From: Sinohyriopsis cumingii
Lineage: Eukaryota; Mollusca; Bivalvia; Unionida; Unionidae
NCBI GenBank assembly: GCA_028554795.2
Contig: CM068842.1
Coordinates: 22,788,590 to 22,852,589 of the forward strand
Reading direction: 5' to 3'
DNA: 64,000 nt
In this document: piece by piece, positions 52,101 to 64,000 of the stretch
Numbering within the stretch: position 1 is the first letter of the stretch
Layout of the letters: the number at the start of each line of letters is the position of its first letter
The notes under the pieces: model-generated
The model's database searches: none
The model's input: the letters and a program-made list of their open reading frames with translations, nothing else
What the model was told of the DNA's origin: nothing
Made by a program: the position numbers and the translations under genes

Positions 52101-55100
52101 AGAGTATACAGCTTGGCCTTACTTCAAATGTGCACCTTTCAAAAAAGTGCTAGCTCTACTTGGTCATTTTCACTTCCTGAACTTCAGAGGTCAATTGTAT
52201 AAAAAAGAGCCGATAACTTTTTTTACATTTTATATATTTGGTAATTCATTCATTGCACTTTCAGAAGCTGGTATTGTCTAGTCTGGCAAAATTCATTTGC
52301 CCTATTTTAATAGCTGCTATGTATAGTGCACTTTAGACTAATTCAGACTGATTTTTTAACACAAGGGAGCAGTCATTTTAGTTAGCAGTGTGCTTAAATC
52401 ATGTAAAATTTCCAAAAGTACAATATCCAAAAGAAATATCATCCACATTACATTAATGTAGCATAGAGGTATGCAAACATTCCCTCTACTCTGCATGTTT
52501 TAAATGCGAACTACTTCACCTTACATACGTCACTCTCTCAAAAGTACATATTATCTGGTGAGCGCCACCATAAAGAAGATGTAGGTATTATTTTTTTATG
52601 ATTTAATTATGTTTATATGGCTGAAACATTTAAGTCGCAAGCATCAAAACAATCCTTATGAATAATTCTCCTGCCTTTTTCCGCACAGAACAGTATTTAT
52701 GAGTGTCAGAGTCTCTAACAAGTCCAGCCTACCCCCCCCCCCCCCCATGATAAAAGTGAGCTATTTTAAGAATGCACATTACATTTTGTAAACATAGCAA
52801 CCAATGTTATGCTGAATGACAGGAACATGAAACTAGCCAGAATTATTTCTGAGATATCAACAATGAATTTTACAATTAAAAAAGGGAGGTAACTCATCAG
52901 CTTCATAAAGGTCAAAGGTCAAAGTGTAACATATTTGCCTATTGTTTAATATGGAAGAAGCGAATTCACTTTCTCTTCATTCATTTTTTTTATTTCATTG
53001 CAAATAAATGAAAAGAAACATTTTCATCATATATTTCTGTCACTTATTGCAACAGTTTTAAATTTAAGTTGACTCTATTCCCATATTCTAAGTCTTCTAA
53101 TTTCCCCATAATTAAGGTCACTACTCACACAAACATACCTCATGGCAAATTATGTAAGCAAGAGAAAAATGATCATAATTAGCTTATTTTCATGCTTAAA
53201 TGCAATATGAATGTACCATTTTATTCAGAACATCATACATAATTATATGAAAATAAAAAAAAATAATTGCAAACATTTTTTTATTTTCTTTAAGGTGGCG
53301 CTATACAGTTTCGCATTTTGCATAGGGTTAGGATTTTAAAGAAAAAGAATGTCCCCGGCTTTCCTCACTGGTTATACTGGCTATTTAAAAAAGACCTTGT
53401 ATATCTTAGGTATAATGCAAAGAACCTTTAATTCCCTTTATTTTGGTGTATGATTGATGGGTGTACTATGGGTTATAGAGTATACAGCTTGGCCTTACTT
53501 CAAATGTGCACCTTTCAAAAAAGTGCTAGCTCTACTTGGTCATTTTCACTTCCTGAACTTCAGAGGTCAATTGTATAAAAAAGAGCCGATAACTTTTTTT
53601 ACATTTTATATATTTGGTAATTCATTCATTGCACTTTCAGAAGCTGGTATTGTCTAGTCTGGCAAAATTCATTTGCCCTATTTTAATAGCTGCTATGTAT
53701 AGTGCACTTTAGACTAATTCAGACTGATTTTTTAACACAAGGGAGCAGTCATTTTAGTTAGCAGTGTGCTTAAATCATGTAAAATTTCCAAAAGTACAAT
53801 ATCCAAAAGAAATATCATCCACGTTACATTAATGTAGCATAGAGGTATGCAAACATTCCCTCTACTCTGCATGTTTTAAATGCGAACTACTTCACCTTAC
53901 ATACGTCACTCTCTCAAAAGTACATATTATCTGGTGAGCGCCACCATAAAGAAGATGTAGGTATTATTTTTTTATGATTTAATTATGTTTATATGGCTGA
54001 AACATTTAAGTCGCAAGCATCAAAACAATCCTTATGAATAATTCTCCTGCCTTTTTCCGCACAGAACAGTATTTATGAGTGTCAGAGTCTCTAACAAGTC
54101 CAGCCTACCCCCCCCCCCATGATAAAAGTGAGCTATTTTAAGAATGCACATTACATTTTGTAAACATAGCAACCAATGTTATGCTGAATGACAGGAACAT
54201 GAAACTAGCCAGAATTATTTCTGAGATATCAACAATGAATTTTACAATTAAAAAAGGGAGGTAACTCATCAGCTTCATAAAGGTCAAAGGTCAAAGTGTA
54301 ACATATTTGCCTATTGTTTAATATGGAAGAAGCGAATTCACTTTCTCTTCATTCATTTTTTTTATTTCATTGCAAATAAATGAAAAGAAACATTTTCATC
54401 ATATATTTCTGTCACTTATTGCAACAGTTTTAAATTTAAGTTGACTCTATTCCCATATTCTAAGTCTTCTAATTTCCCCATAATTAAGGTCACTACTCAC
54501 ACAAACATACCTCATGGCAAATTATGTAAGCAAGAGAAAAATGATCATAATTAGCTTATTTTCATGCTTAAATGCAATATGAATGTACCATTTTATTCAG
54601 AACATCATACATAATTATATGAAAATAAAAAAAAATAATTGCAAACATTTTTTTATTTTCTTTAAGGTGGCGCTATACAGTTTCGCATTTTGCATAGGGT
54701 TAGGATTTTAAAGAAAAAGAATGTCCCCGGCTTTCCTCACTGGTTATACTGGCTATTTAAAAAAGACCTTGTATATCTTAGGTATAATGCAAAGAACCTT
54801 TAATTCCCTTTATTTTGGTGTATGATTGATGGGTGTACTATGGGTTATAGAGTATACAGCTTGGCCTTACTTCAAATGTGCACCTTTCAAAAAAGTGCTA
54901 GCTCTACTTGGTCATTTTCACTTCCTGAACTTCAGAGGTCAATTGTATAAAAAAGAGCCGATAACTTTTTTTACATTTTATATATTTGGTAATTCATTCA
55001 TTGCACTTTCAGAAGCTGGTATTGTCTAGTCTGGCAAAATTCATTTGCCCTATTTTAATAGCTGCTATGTATAGTGCACTTTAGACTAATTCAGACTGAT

Positions 55101-56036
55101 TTTTTAACACAAGGGAGCAGTCATTTTAGTTAGCAGTGTGCTTAAATCATGTAAAATTTCCAAAAGTACAATATCCAAAAGAAATATCATCCACATTACA
55201 TTAATGTAGCATAGAGGTATGCAAACATTCCCTCTACTCTGCATGTTTTAAATGCGAACTACTTCACCTTACATACGTCACTCTCTCAAAAGTACATATT
55301 ATCTGGTGAGCGCCACCATAAAGAAGATGTAGGTATTATTTTTTTATGATTTAATTATGTTTATATGGCTGAAACATTTAAGTCGCAAGCATCAAAACAA
55401 TCCTTATGAATAATTCTCCTGCCTTTTTCCGCACAGAACAGTATTTATGAGTGTCAGAGTCTCTAACAAGTCCAGCCTACCCCCCCCCCCATGATAAAAG
55501 TGAGCTATTTTAAGAATGCACATTACATTTTGTAAACATAGCAACCAATGTTATGCTGAATGACAGGAACATGAAACTAGCCAGAATTATTTCTGAGATA
55601 TCAACAATGAATTTTACAATTAAAAAAGGGAGGTAACTCATCAGCTTCATAAAGGTCAAAGGTCAAAGTGTAACATATTTGCCTATTGTTTAATATGGAA
55701 GAAGCGAATTCACTTTCTCTTCATTCATTTTTTTTATTTCATTGCAAATAAATGAAAAGAAACATTTTCATCATATATTTCTGTCACTTATTGCAACAGT
55801 TTTAAATTTAAGTTGACTCTATTCCCATATTCTAAGTCTTCTAATTTCCCCATAATTAAGGTCACTACTCACACAAACATACCTCATGGCAAATTATGTA
55901 AGCAAGAGAAAAATGATCATAATTAGCTTATTTTCATGCTTAAATGCAATATGAATGTACCATTTTATTCAGAACATCATACATAATTATATGAAAATAA
56001 AAAAAAATAATTGCAAACATTTTTTTATTTTCTTTA
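49175..56036 (+). repeat. Higher-order repeat block 1 (copies 31-35, 6862 bp)
   Basis: The five monomers have C-tract lengths 10, 10, 15, 11, 11. At the A/G marker site (monomer position 531) they carry G, G, A, G, A. The same combination follows immediately in block 2, with the same total length. The G marker first appears at copy 29 (46960). Confidence 0.9.
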
Positions 56037-59000
56037 AGGTGGCGCTATACAGTTTCGCATTTTGCATAGGGTTAGGATTTTAAAGAAAAAGAATGTCCCC
56101 GGCTTTCCTCACTGGTTATACTGGCTATTTAAAAAAGACCTTGTATATCTTAGGTATAATGCAAAGAACCTTTAATTCCCTTTATTTTGGTGTATGATTG
56201 ATGGGTGTACTATGGGTTATAGAGTATACAGCTTGGCCTTACTTCAAATGTGCACCTTTCAAAAAAGTGCTAGCTCTACTTGGTCATTTTCACTTCCTGA
56301 ACTTCAGAGGTCAATTGTATAAAAAAGAGCCGATAACTTTTTTTACATTTTATATATTTGGTAATTCATTCATTGCACTTTCAGAAGCTGGTATTGTCTA
56401 GTCTGGCAAAATTCATTTGCCCTATTTTAATAGCTGCTATGTATAGTGCACTTTAGACTAATTCAGACTGATTTTTTAACACAAGGGAGCAGTCATTTTA
56501 GTTAGCAGTGTGCTTAAATCATGTAAAATTTCCAAAAGTACAATATCCAAAAGAAATATCATCCACGTTACATTAATGTAGCATAGAGGTATGCAAACAT
56601 TCCCTCTACTCTGCATGTTTTAAATGCGAACTACTTCACCTTACATACGTCACTCTCTCAAAAGTACATATTATCTGGTGAGCGCCACCATAAAGAAGAT
56701 GTAGGTATTATTTTTTTATGATTTAATTATGTTTATATGGCTGAAACATTTAAGTCGCAAGCATCAAAACAATCCTTATGAATAATTCTCCTGCCTTTTT
56801 CCGCACAGAACAGTATTTATGAGTGTCAGAGTCTCTAACAAGTCCAGCCTACCCCCCCCCCATGATAAAAGTGAGCTATTTTAAGAATGCACATTACATT
56901 TTGTAAACATAGCAACCAATGTTATGCTGAATGACAGGAACATGAAACTAGCCAGAATTATTTCTGAGATATCAACAATGAATTTTACAATTAAAAAAGG
57001 GAGGTAACTCATCAGCTTCATAAAGGTCAAAGGTCAAAGTGTAACATATTTGCCTATTGTTTAATATGGAAGAAGCGAATTCACTTTCTCTTCATTCATT
57101 TTTTTTATTTCATTGCAAATAAATGAAAAGAAACATTTTCATCATATATTTCTGTCACTTATTGCAACAGTTTTAAATTTAAGTTGACTCTATTCCCATA
57201 TTCTAAGTCTTCTAATTTCCCCATAATTAAGGTCACTACTCACACAAACATACCTCATGGCAAATTATGTAAGCAAGAGAAAAATGATCATAATTAGCTT
57301 ATTTTCATGCTTAAATGCAATATGAATGTACCATTTTATTCAGAACATCATACATAATTATATGAAAATAAAAAAAAATAATTGCAAACATTTTTTTATT
57401 TTCTTTAAGGTGGCGCTATACAGTTTCGCATTTTGCATAGGGTTAGGATTTTAAAGAAAAAGAATGTCCCCGGCTTTCCTCACTGGTTATACTGGCTATT
57501 TAAAAAAGACCTTGTATATCTTAGGTATAATGCAAAGAACCTTTAATTCCCTTTATTTTGGTGTATGATTGATGGGTGTACTATGGGTTATAGAGTATAC
57601 AGCTTGGCCTTACTTCAAATGTGCACCTTTCAAAAAAGTGCTAGCTCTACTTGGTCATTTTCACTTCCTGAACTTCAGAGGTCAATTGTATAAAAAAGAG
57701 CCGATAACTTTTTTTACATTTTATATATTTGGTAATTCATTCATTGCACTTTCAGAAGCTGGTATTGTCTAGTCTGGCAAAATTCATTTGCCCTATTTTA
57801 ATAGCTGCTATGTATAGTGCACTTTAGACTAATTCAGACTGATTTTTTAACACAAGGGAGCAGTCATTTTAGTTAGCAGTGTGCTTAAATCATGTAAAAT
57901 TTCCAAAAGTACAATATCCAAAAGAAATATCATCCACGTTACATTAATGTAGCATAGAGGTATGCAAACATTCCCTCTACTCTGCATGTTTTAAATGCGA
58001 ACTACTTCACCTTACATACGTCACTCTCTCAAAAGTACATATTATCTGGTGAGCGCCACCATAAAGAAGATGTAGGTATTATTTTTTTATGATTTAATTA
58101 TGTTTATATGGCTGAAACATTTAAGTCGCAAGCATCAAAACAATCCTTATGAATAATTCTCCTGCCTTTTTCCGCACAGAACAGTATTTATGAGTGTCAG
58201 AGTCTCTAACAAGTCCAGCCTACCCCCCCCCCATGATAAAAGTGAGCTATTTTAAGAATGCACATTACATTTTGTAAACATAGCAACCAATGTTATGCTG
58301 AATGACAGGAACATGAAACTAGCCAGAATTATTTCTGAGATATCAACAATGAATTTTACAATTAAAAAAGGGAGGTAACTCATCAGCTTCATAAAGGTCA
58401 AAGGTCAAAGTGTAACATATTTGCCTATTGTTTAATATGGAAGAAGCGAATTCACTTTCTCTTCATTCATTTTTTTTATTTCATTGCAAATAAATGAAAA
58501 GAAACATTTTCATCATATATTTCTGTCACTTATTGCAACAGTTTTAAATTTAAGTTGACTCTATTCCCATATTCTAAGTCTTCTAATTTCCCCATAATTA
58601 AGGTCACTACTCACACAAACATACCTCATGGCAAATTATGTAAGCAAGAGAAAAATGATCATAATTAGCTTATTTTCATGCTTAAATGCAATATGAATGT
58701 ACCATTTTATTCAGAACATCATACATAATTATATGAAAATAAAAAAAAATAATTGCAAACATTTTTTTATTTTCTTTAAGGTGGCGCTATACAGTTTCGC
58801 ATTTTGCATAGGGTTAGGATTTTAAAGAAAAAGAATGTCCCCGGCTTTCCTCACTGGTTATACTGGCTATTTAAAAAAGACCTTGTATATCTTAGGTATA
58901 ATGCAAAGAACCTTTAATTCCCTTTATTTTGGTGTATGATTGATGGGTGTACTATGGGTTATAGAGTATACAGCTTGGCCTTACTTCAAATGTGCACCTT

Positions 59001-62000
59001 TCAAAAAAGTGCTAGCTCTACTTGGTCATTTTCACTTCCTGAACTTCAGAGGTCAATTGTATAAAAAAGAGCCGATAACTTTTTTTACATTTTATATATT
59101 TGGTAATTCATTCATTGCACTTTCAGAAGCTGGTATTGTCTAGTCTGGCAAAATTCATTTGCCCTATTTTAATAGCTGCTATGTATAGTGCACTTTAGAC
59201 TAATTCAGACTGATTTTTTAACACAAGGGAGCAGTCATTTTAGTTAGCAGTGTGCTTAAATCATGTAAAATTTCCAAAAGTACAATATCCAAAAGAAATA
59301 TCATCCACATTACATTAATGTAGCATAGAGGTATGCAAACATTCCCTCTACTCTGCATGTTTTAAATGCGAACTACTTCACCTTACATACGTCACTCTCT
59401 CAAAAGTACATATTATCTGGTGAGCGCCACCATAAAGAAGATGTAGGTATTATTTTTTTATGATTTAATTATGTTTATATGGCTGAAACATTTAAGTCGC
59501 AAGCATCAAAACAATCCTTATGAATAATTCTCCTGCCTTTTTCCGCACAGAACAGTATTTATGAGTGTCAGAGTCTCTAACAAGTCCAGCCTACCCCCCC
59601 CCCCCCCCATGATAAAAGTGAGCTATTTTAAGAATGCACATTACATTTTGTAAACATAGCAACCAATGTTATGCTGAATGACAGGAACATGAAACTAGCC
59701 AGAATTATTTCTGAGATATCAACAATGAATTTTACAATTAAAAAAGGGAGGTAACTCATCAGCTTCATAAAGGTCAAAGGTCAAAGTGTAACATATTTGC
59801 CTATTGTTTAATATGGAAGAAGCGAATTCACTTTCTCTTCATTCATTTTTTTTATTTCATTGCAAATAAATGAAAAGAAACATTTTCATCATATATTTCT
59901 GTCACTTATTGCAACAGTTTTAAATTTAAGTTGACTCTATTCCCATATTCTAAGTCTTCTAATTTCCCCATAATTAAGGTCACTACTCACACAAACATAC
60001 CTCATGGCAAATTATGTAAGCAAGAGAAAAATGATCATAATTAGCTTATTTTCATGCTTAAATGCAATATGAATGTACCATTTTATTCAGAACATCATAC
60101 ATAATTATATGAAAATAAAAAAAAATAATTGCAAACATTTTTTTATTTTCTTTAAGGTGGCGCTATACAGTTTCGCATTTTGCATAGGGTTAGGATTTTA
60201 AAGAAAAAGAATGTCCCCGGCTTTCCTCACTGGTTATACTGGCTATTTAAAAAAGACCTTGTATATCTTAGGTATAATGCAAAGAACCTTTAATTCCCTT
60301 TATTTTGGTGTATGATTGATGGGTGTACTATGGGTTATAGAGTATACAGCTTGGCCTTACTTCAAATGTGCACCTTTCAAAAAAGTGCTAGCTCTACTTG
60401 GTCATTTTCACTTCCTGAACTTCAGAGGTCAATTGTATAAAAAAGAGCCGATAACTTTTTTTACATTTTATATATTTGGTAATTCATTCATTGCACTTTC
60501 AGAAGCTGGTATTGTCTAGTCTGGCAAAATTCATTTGCCCTATTTTAATAGCTGCTATGTATAGTGCACTTTAGACTAATTCAGACTGATTTTTTAACAC
60601 AAGGGAGCAGTCATTTTAGTTAGCAGTGTGCTTAAATCATGTAAAATTTCCAAAAGTACAATATCCAAAAGAAATATCATCCACGTTACATTAATGTAGC
60701 ATAGAGGTATGCAAACATTCCCTCTACTCTGCATGTTTTAAATGCGAACTACTTCACCTTACATACGTCACTCTCTCAAAAGTACATATTATCTGGTGAG
60801 CGCCACCATAAAGAAGATGTAGGTATTATTTTTTTATGATTTAATTATGTTTATATGGCTGAAACATTTAAGTCGCAAGCATCAAAACAATCCTTATGAA
60901 TAATTCTCCTGCCTTTTTCCGCACAGAACAGTATTTATGAGTGTCAGAGTCTCTAACAAGTCCAGCCTACCCCCCCCCCCATGATAAAAGTGAGCTATTT
61001 TAAGAATGCACATTACATTTTGTAAACATAGCAACCAATGTTATGCTGAATGACAGGAACATGAAACTAGCCAGAATTATTTCTGAGATATCAACAATGA
61101 ATTTTACAATTAAAAAAGGGAGGTAACTCATCAGCTTCATAAAGGTCAAAGGTCAAAGTGTAACATATTTGCCTATTGTTTAATATGGAAGAAGCGAATT
61201 CACTTTCTCTTCATTCATTTTTTTTATTTCATTGCAAATAAATGAAAAGAAACATTTTCATCATATATTTCTGTCACTTATTGCAACAGTTTTAAATTTA
61301 AGTTGACTCTATTCCCATATTCTAAGTCTTCTAATTTCCCCATAATTAAGGTCACTACTCACACAAACATACCTCATGGCAAATTATGTAAGCAAGAGAA
61401 AAATGATCATAATTAGCTTATTTTCATGCTTAAATGCAATATGAATGTACCATTTTATTCAGAACATCATACATAATTATATGAAAATAAAAAAAAATAA
61501 TTGCAAACATTTTTTTATTTTCTTTAAGGTGGCGCTATACAGTTTCGCATTTTGCATAGGGTTAGGATTTTAAAGAAAAAGAATGTCCCCGGCTTTCCTC
61601 ACTGGTTATACTGGCTATTTAAAAAAGACCTTGTATATCTTAGGTATAATGCAAAGAACCTTTAATTCCCTTTATTTTGGTGTATGATTGATGGGTGTAC
61701 TATGGGTTATAGAGTATACAGCTTGGCCTTACTTCAAATGTGCACCTTTCAAAAAAGTGCTAGCTCTACTTGGTCATTTTCACTTCCTGAACTTCAGAGG
61801 TCAATTGTATAAAAAAGAGCCGATAACTTTTTTTACATTTTATATATTTGGTAATTCATTCATTGCACTTTCAGAAGCTGGTATTGTCTAGTCTGGCAAA
61901 ATTCATTTGCCCTATTTTAATAGCTGCTATGTATAGTGCACTTTAGACTAATTCAGACTGATTTTTTAACACAAGGGAGCAGTCATTTTAGTTAGCAGTG

Positions 62001-62898
62001 TGCTTAAATCATGTAAAATTTCCAAAAGTACAATATCCAAAAGAAATATCATCCACATTACATTAATGTAGCATAGAGGTATGCAAACATTCCCTCTACT
62101 CTGCATGTTTTAAATGCGAACTACTTCACCTTACATACGTCACTCTCTCAAAAGTACATATTATCTGGTGAGCGCCACCATAAAGAAGATGTAGGTATTA
62201 TTTTTTTATGATTTAATTATGTTTATATGGCTGAAACATTTAAGTCGCAAGCATCAAAACAATCCTTATGAATAATTCTCCTGCCTTTTTCCGCACAGAA
62301 CAGTATTTATGAGTGTCAGAGTCTCTAACAAGTCCAGCCTACCCCCCCCCCCATGATAAAAGTGAGCTATTTTAAGAATGCACATTACATTTTGTAAACA
62401 TAGCAACCAATGTTATGCTGAATGACAGGAACATGAAACTAGCCAGAATTATTTCTGAGATATCAACAATGAATTTTACAATTAAAAAAGGGAGGTAACT
62501 CATCAGCTTCATAAAGGTCAAAGGTCAAAGTGTAACATATTTGCCTATTGTTTAATATGGAAGAAGCGAATTCACTTTCTCTTCATTCATTTTTTTTATT
62601 TCATTGCAAATAAATGAAAAGAAACATTTTCATCATATATTTCTGTCACTTATTGCAACAGTTTTAAATTTAAGTTGACTCTATTCCCATATTCTAAGTC
62701 TTCTAATTTCCCCATAATTAAGGTCACTACTCACACAAACATACCTCATGGCAAATTATGTAAGCAAGAGAAAAATGATCATAATTAGCTTATTTTCATG
62801 CTTAAATGCAATATGAATGTACCATTTTATTCAGAACATCATACATAATTATATGAAAATAAAAAAAAATAATTGCAAACATTTTTTTATTTTCTTTA
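56037..62898 (+). repeat. Higher-order repeat block 2 (copies 36-40, 6862 bp)
   Basis: The C-tract lengths 10, 10, 15, 11, 11 and markers G, G, A, G, A repeat block 1 exactly, and I find no difference between the blocks by eye. The pattern does not continue: copy 41 has A and C11 where G and C10 would be expected. Confidence 0.9.
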
Positions 62899-64000
62899 AG
62901 GTGGCGCTATACAGTTTCGCATTTTGCATAGGGTTAGGATTTTAAAGAAAAAGAATGTCCCCGGCTTTCCTCACTGGTTATACTGGCTATTTAAAAAAGA
63001 CCTTGTATATCTTAGGTATAATGCAAAGAACCTTTAATTCCCTTTATTTTGGTGTATGATTGATGGGTGTACTATGGGTTATAGAGTATACAGCTTGGCC
63101 TTACTTCAAATGTGCACCTTTCAAAAAAGTGCTAGCTCTACTTGGTCATTTTCACTTCCTGAACTTCAGAGGTCAATTGTATAAAAAAGAGCCGATAACT
63201 TTTTTTACATTTTATATATTTGGTAATTCATTCATTGCACTTTCAGAAGCTGGTATTGTCTAGTCTGGCAAAATTCATTTGCCCTATTTTAATAGCTGCT
63301 ATGTATAGTGCACTTTAGACTAATTCAGACTGATTTTTTAACACAAGGGAGCAGTCATTTTAGTTAGCAGTGTGCTTAAATCATGTAAAATTTCCAAAAG
63401 TACAATATCCAAAAGAAATATCATCCACATTACATTAATGTAGCATAGAGGTATGCAAACATTCCCTCTACTCTGCATGTTTTAAATGCGAACTACTTCA
63501 CCTTACATACGTCACTCTCTCAAAAGTACATATTATCTGGTGAGCGCCACCATAAAGAAGATGTAGGTATTATTTTTTTATGATTTAATTATGTTTATAT
63601 GGCTGAAACATTTAAGTCGCAAGCATCAAAACAATCCTTATGAATAATTCTCCTGCCTTTTTCCGCACAGAACAGTATTTATGAGTGTCAGAGTCTCTAA
63701 CAAGTCCAGCCTACCCCCCCCCCCATGATAAAAGTGAGCTATTTTAAGAATGCACATTACATTTTGTAAACATAGCAACCAATGTTATGCTGAATGACAG
63801 GAACATGAAACTAGCCAGAATTATTTCTGAGATATCAACAATGAATTTTACAATTAAAAAAGGGAGGTAACTCATCAGCTTCATAAAGGTCAAAGGTCAA
63901 AGTGTAACATATTTGCCTATTGTTTAATATGGAAGAAGCGAATTCACTTTCTCTTCATTCATTTTTTTTATTTCATTGCAAATAAATGAAAAGAAACATT
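62899..64000 (+). repeat. Monomer copy 41, cut by the window edge
   Basis: The first 1102 bp of a monomer are present, including the short open frame, a C11 tract and the DR1 motif. The array evidently continues beyond the window. Confidence 0.95.

Larger units (their letters stand above)
8023..64000 (+). repeat. Tandem array of a ~1371-bp satellite monomer (40 full copies + 1 partial)
   Basis: Every copy begins AGGTGGCGCTATACAG. Copy starts are 8023, 9394, 10765, 12136, 13506, 14877, 16247, 17618, 18989, 20359, 21730, 23104, 24478, 25851, 27223, 28595, 29966, 31337, 32709, 34081, 35454, 36826, 38201, 39574, 40946, 42315, 43686, 45058, 46430, 47800, 49175, 50546, 51917, 53293, 54665, 56037, 57408, 58779, 60155, 61527 and 62899. 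All copies point the same way with no spacer. Lengths run from 1369 to 1376 bp, almost wholly because of one C tract. In order, its lengths are 10,10,10,9,10,10,10,10,10,10,13,13,12,11,11,10,10,10,11,12,12,16,11,12,10,10,11,11,9,14,10,10,15,11,11,10,10,15,11,11,11. Other differences are rare single bases. The array runs off the right edge, so its true size is unknown. Nothing resembles rDNA, 5S, histone or snRNA units. Confidence 0.98.

Noticed and set aside
8023..64000. CRISPR array or prokaryotic repeat locus
   Set aside because: The repeat unit is 1.37 kb with no unique spacers, and the surroundings are eukaryotic mobile elements.
8023..64000. rDNA, 5S, histone or snRNA gene cluster
   Set aside because: No rRNA, 5S, U-snRNA or histone coding signature is visible in the monomer on either strand.

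Overview
The window looks like nuclear DNA of a marine invertebrate, most probably a bivalve mollusc. It is AT-rich, has no bacterial gene organisation, and carries a tRNA-derived SINE whose conserved central part I recognise from molluscan (RUDI-like, V-SINE) families. It also holds two short hAT-type elements with target-site duplications, a THAP-domain relic and an integrase relic. The species cannot be named from this sequence.

Layout: bases 1-8022 are single-copy, gene-poor DNA full of decayed mobile elements. In order they hold an integrase C-terminal relic (648-892, minus), a 189-bp hAT-type MITE with a perfect 8-bp duplication (1467-1655), one weak exon candidate (1854-2093, minus), a SINE with a (CA)14 tail (2649-2954), a cluster of inverted repeats (3400-3505), a 13-bp-arm hairpin (4151-4189), and a 318-bp hAT-type MITE with internal 73-bp tandem repeats (4249-4566). 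These are followed by a 20-bp palindrome (5022-5041), a broken THAP domain (5165-5508) and a facing G10/C12 tract (6047-6075). I see no intact gene I can name.

From 8023 to the right edge (64000) the window is one head-to-tail tandem array of a monomer of about 1371 bp: 40 complete copies and the first 1102 bp of a 41st. By eye the copies are almost identical. They differ mainly in the length of one poly-C tract (9 to 16 C) and in a handful of single-base changes. Copies 31-35 and 36-40 share the same five-step pattern of C-tract lengths and the same A/G marker pattern, so the array contains a five-monomer (6862 bp) higher-order repeat present twice. The left edge of the array falls inside a GC-rich motif that recurs inverted in the middle of every monomer, which suggests a transposon-related origin. 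Each monomer also carries a perfect DR1 nuclear-receptor-type motif and a 13-bp A/T inverted repeat at the unit junction.

No gene system can be reconstructed. The notable object is the long-monomer, highly homogenised satellite array and its internal architecture.
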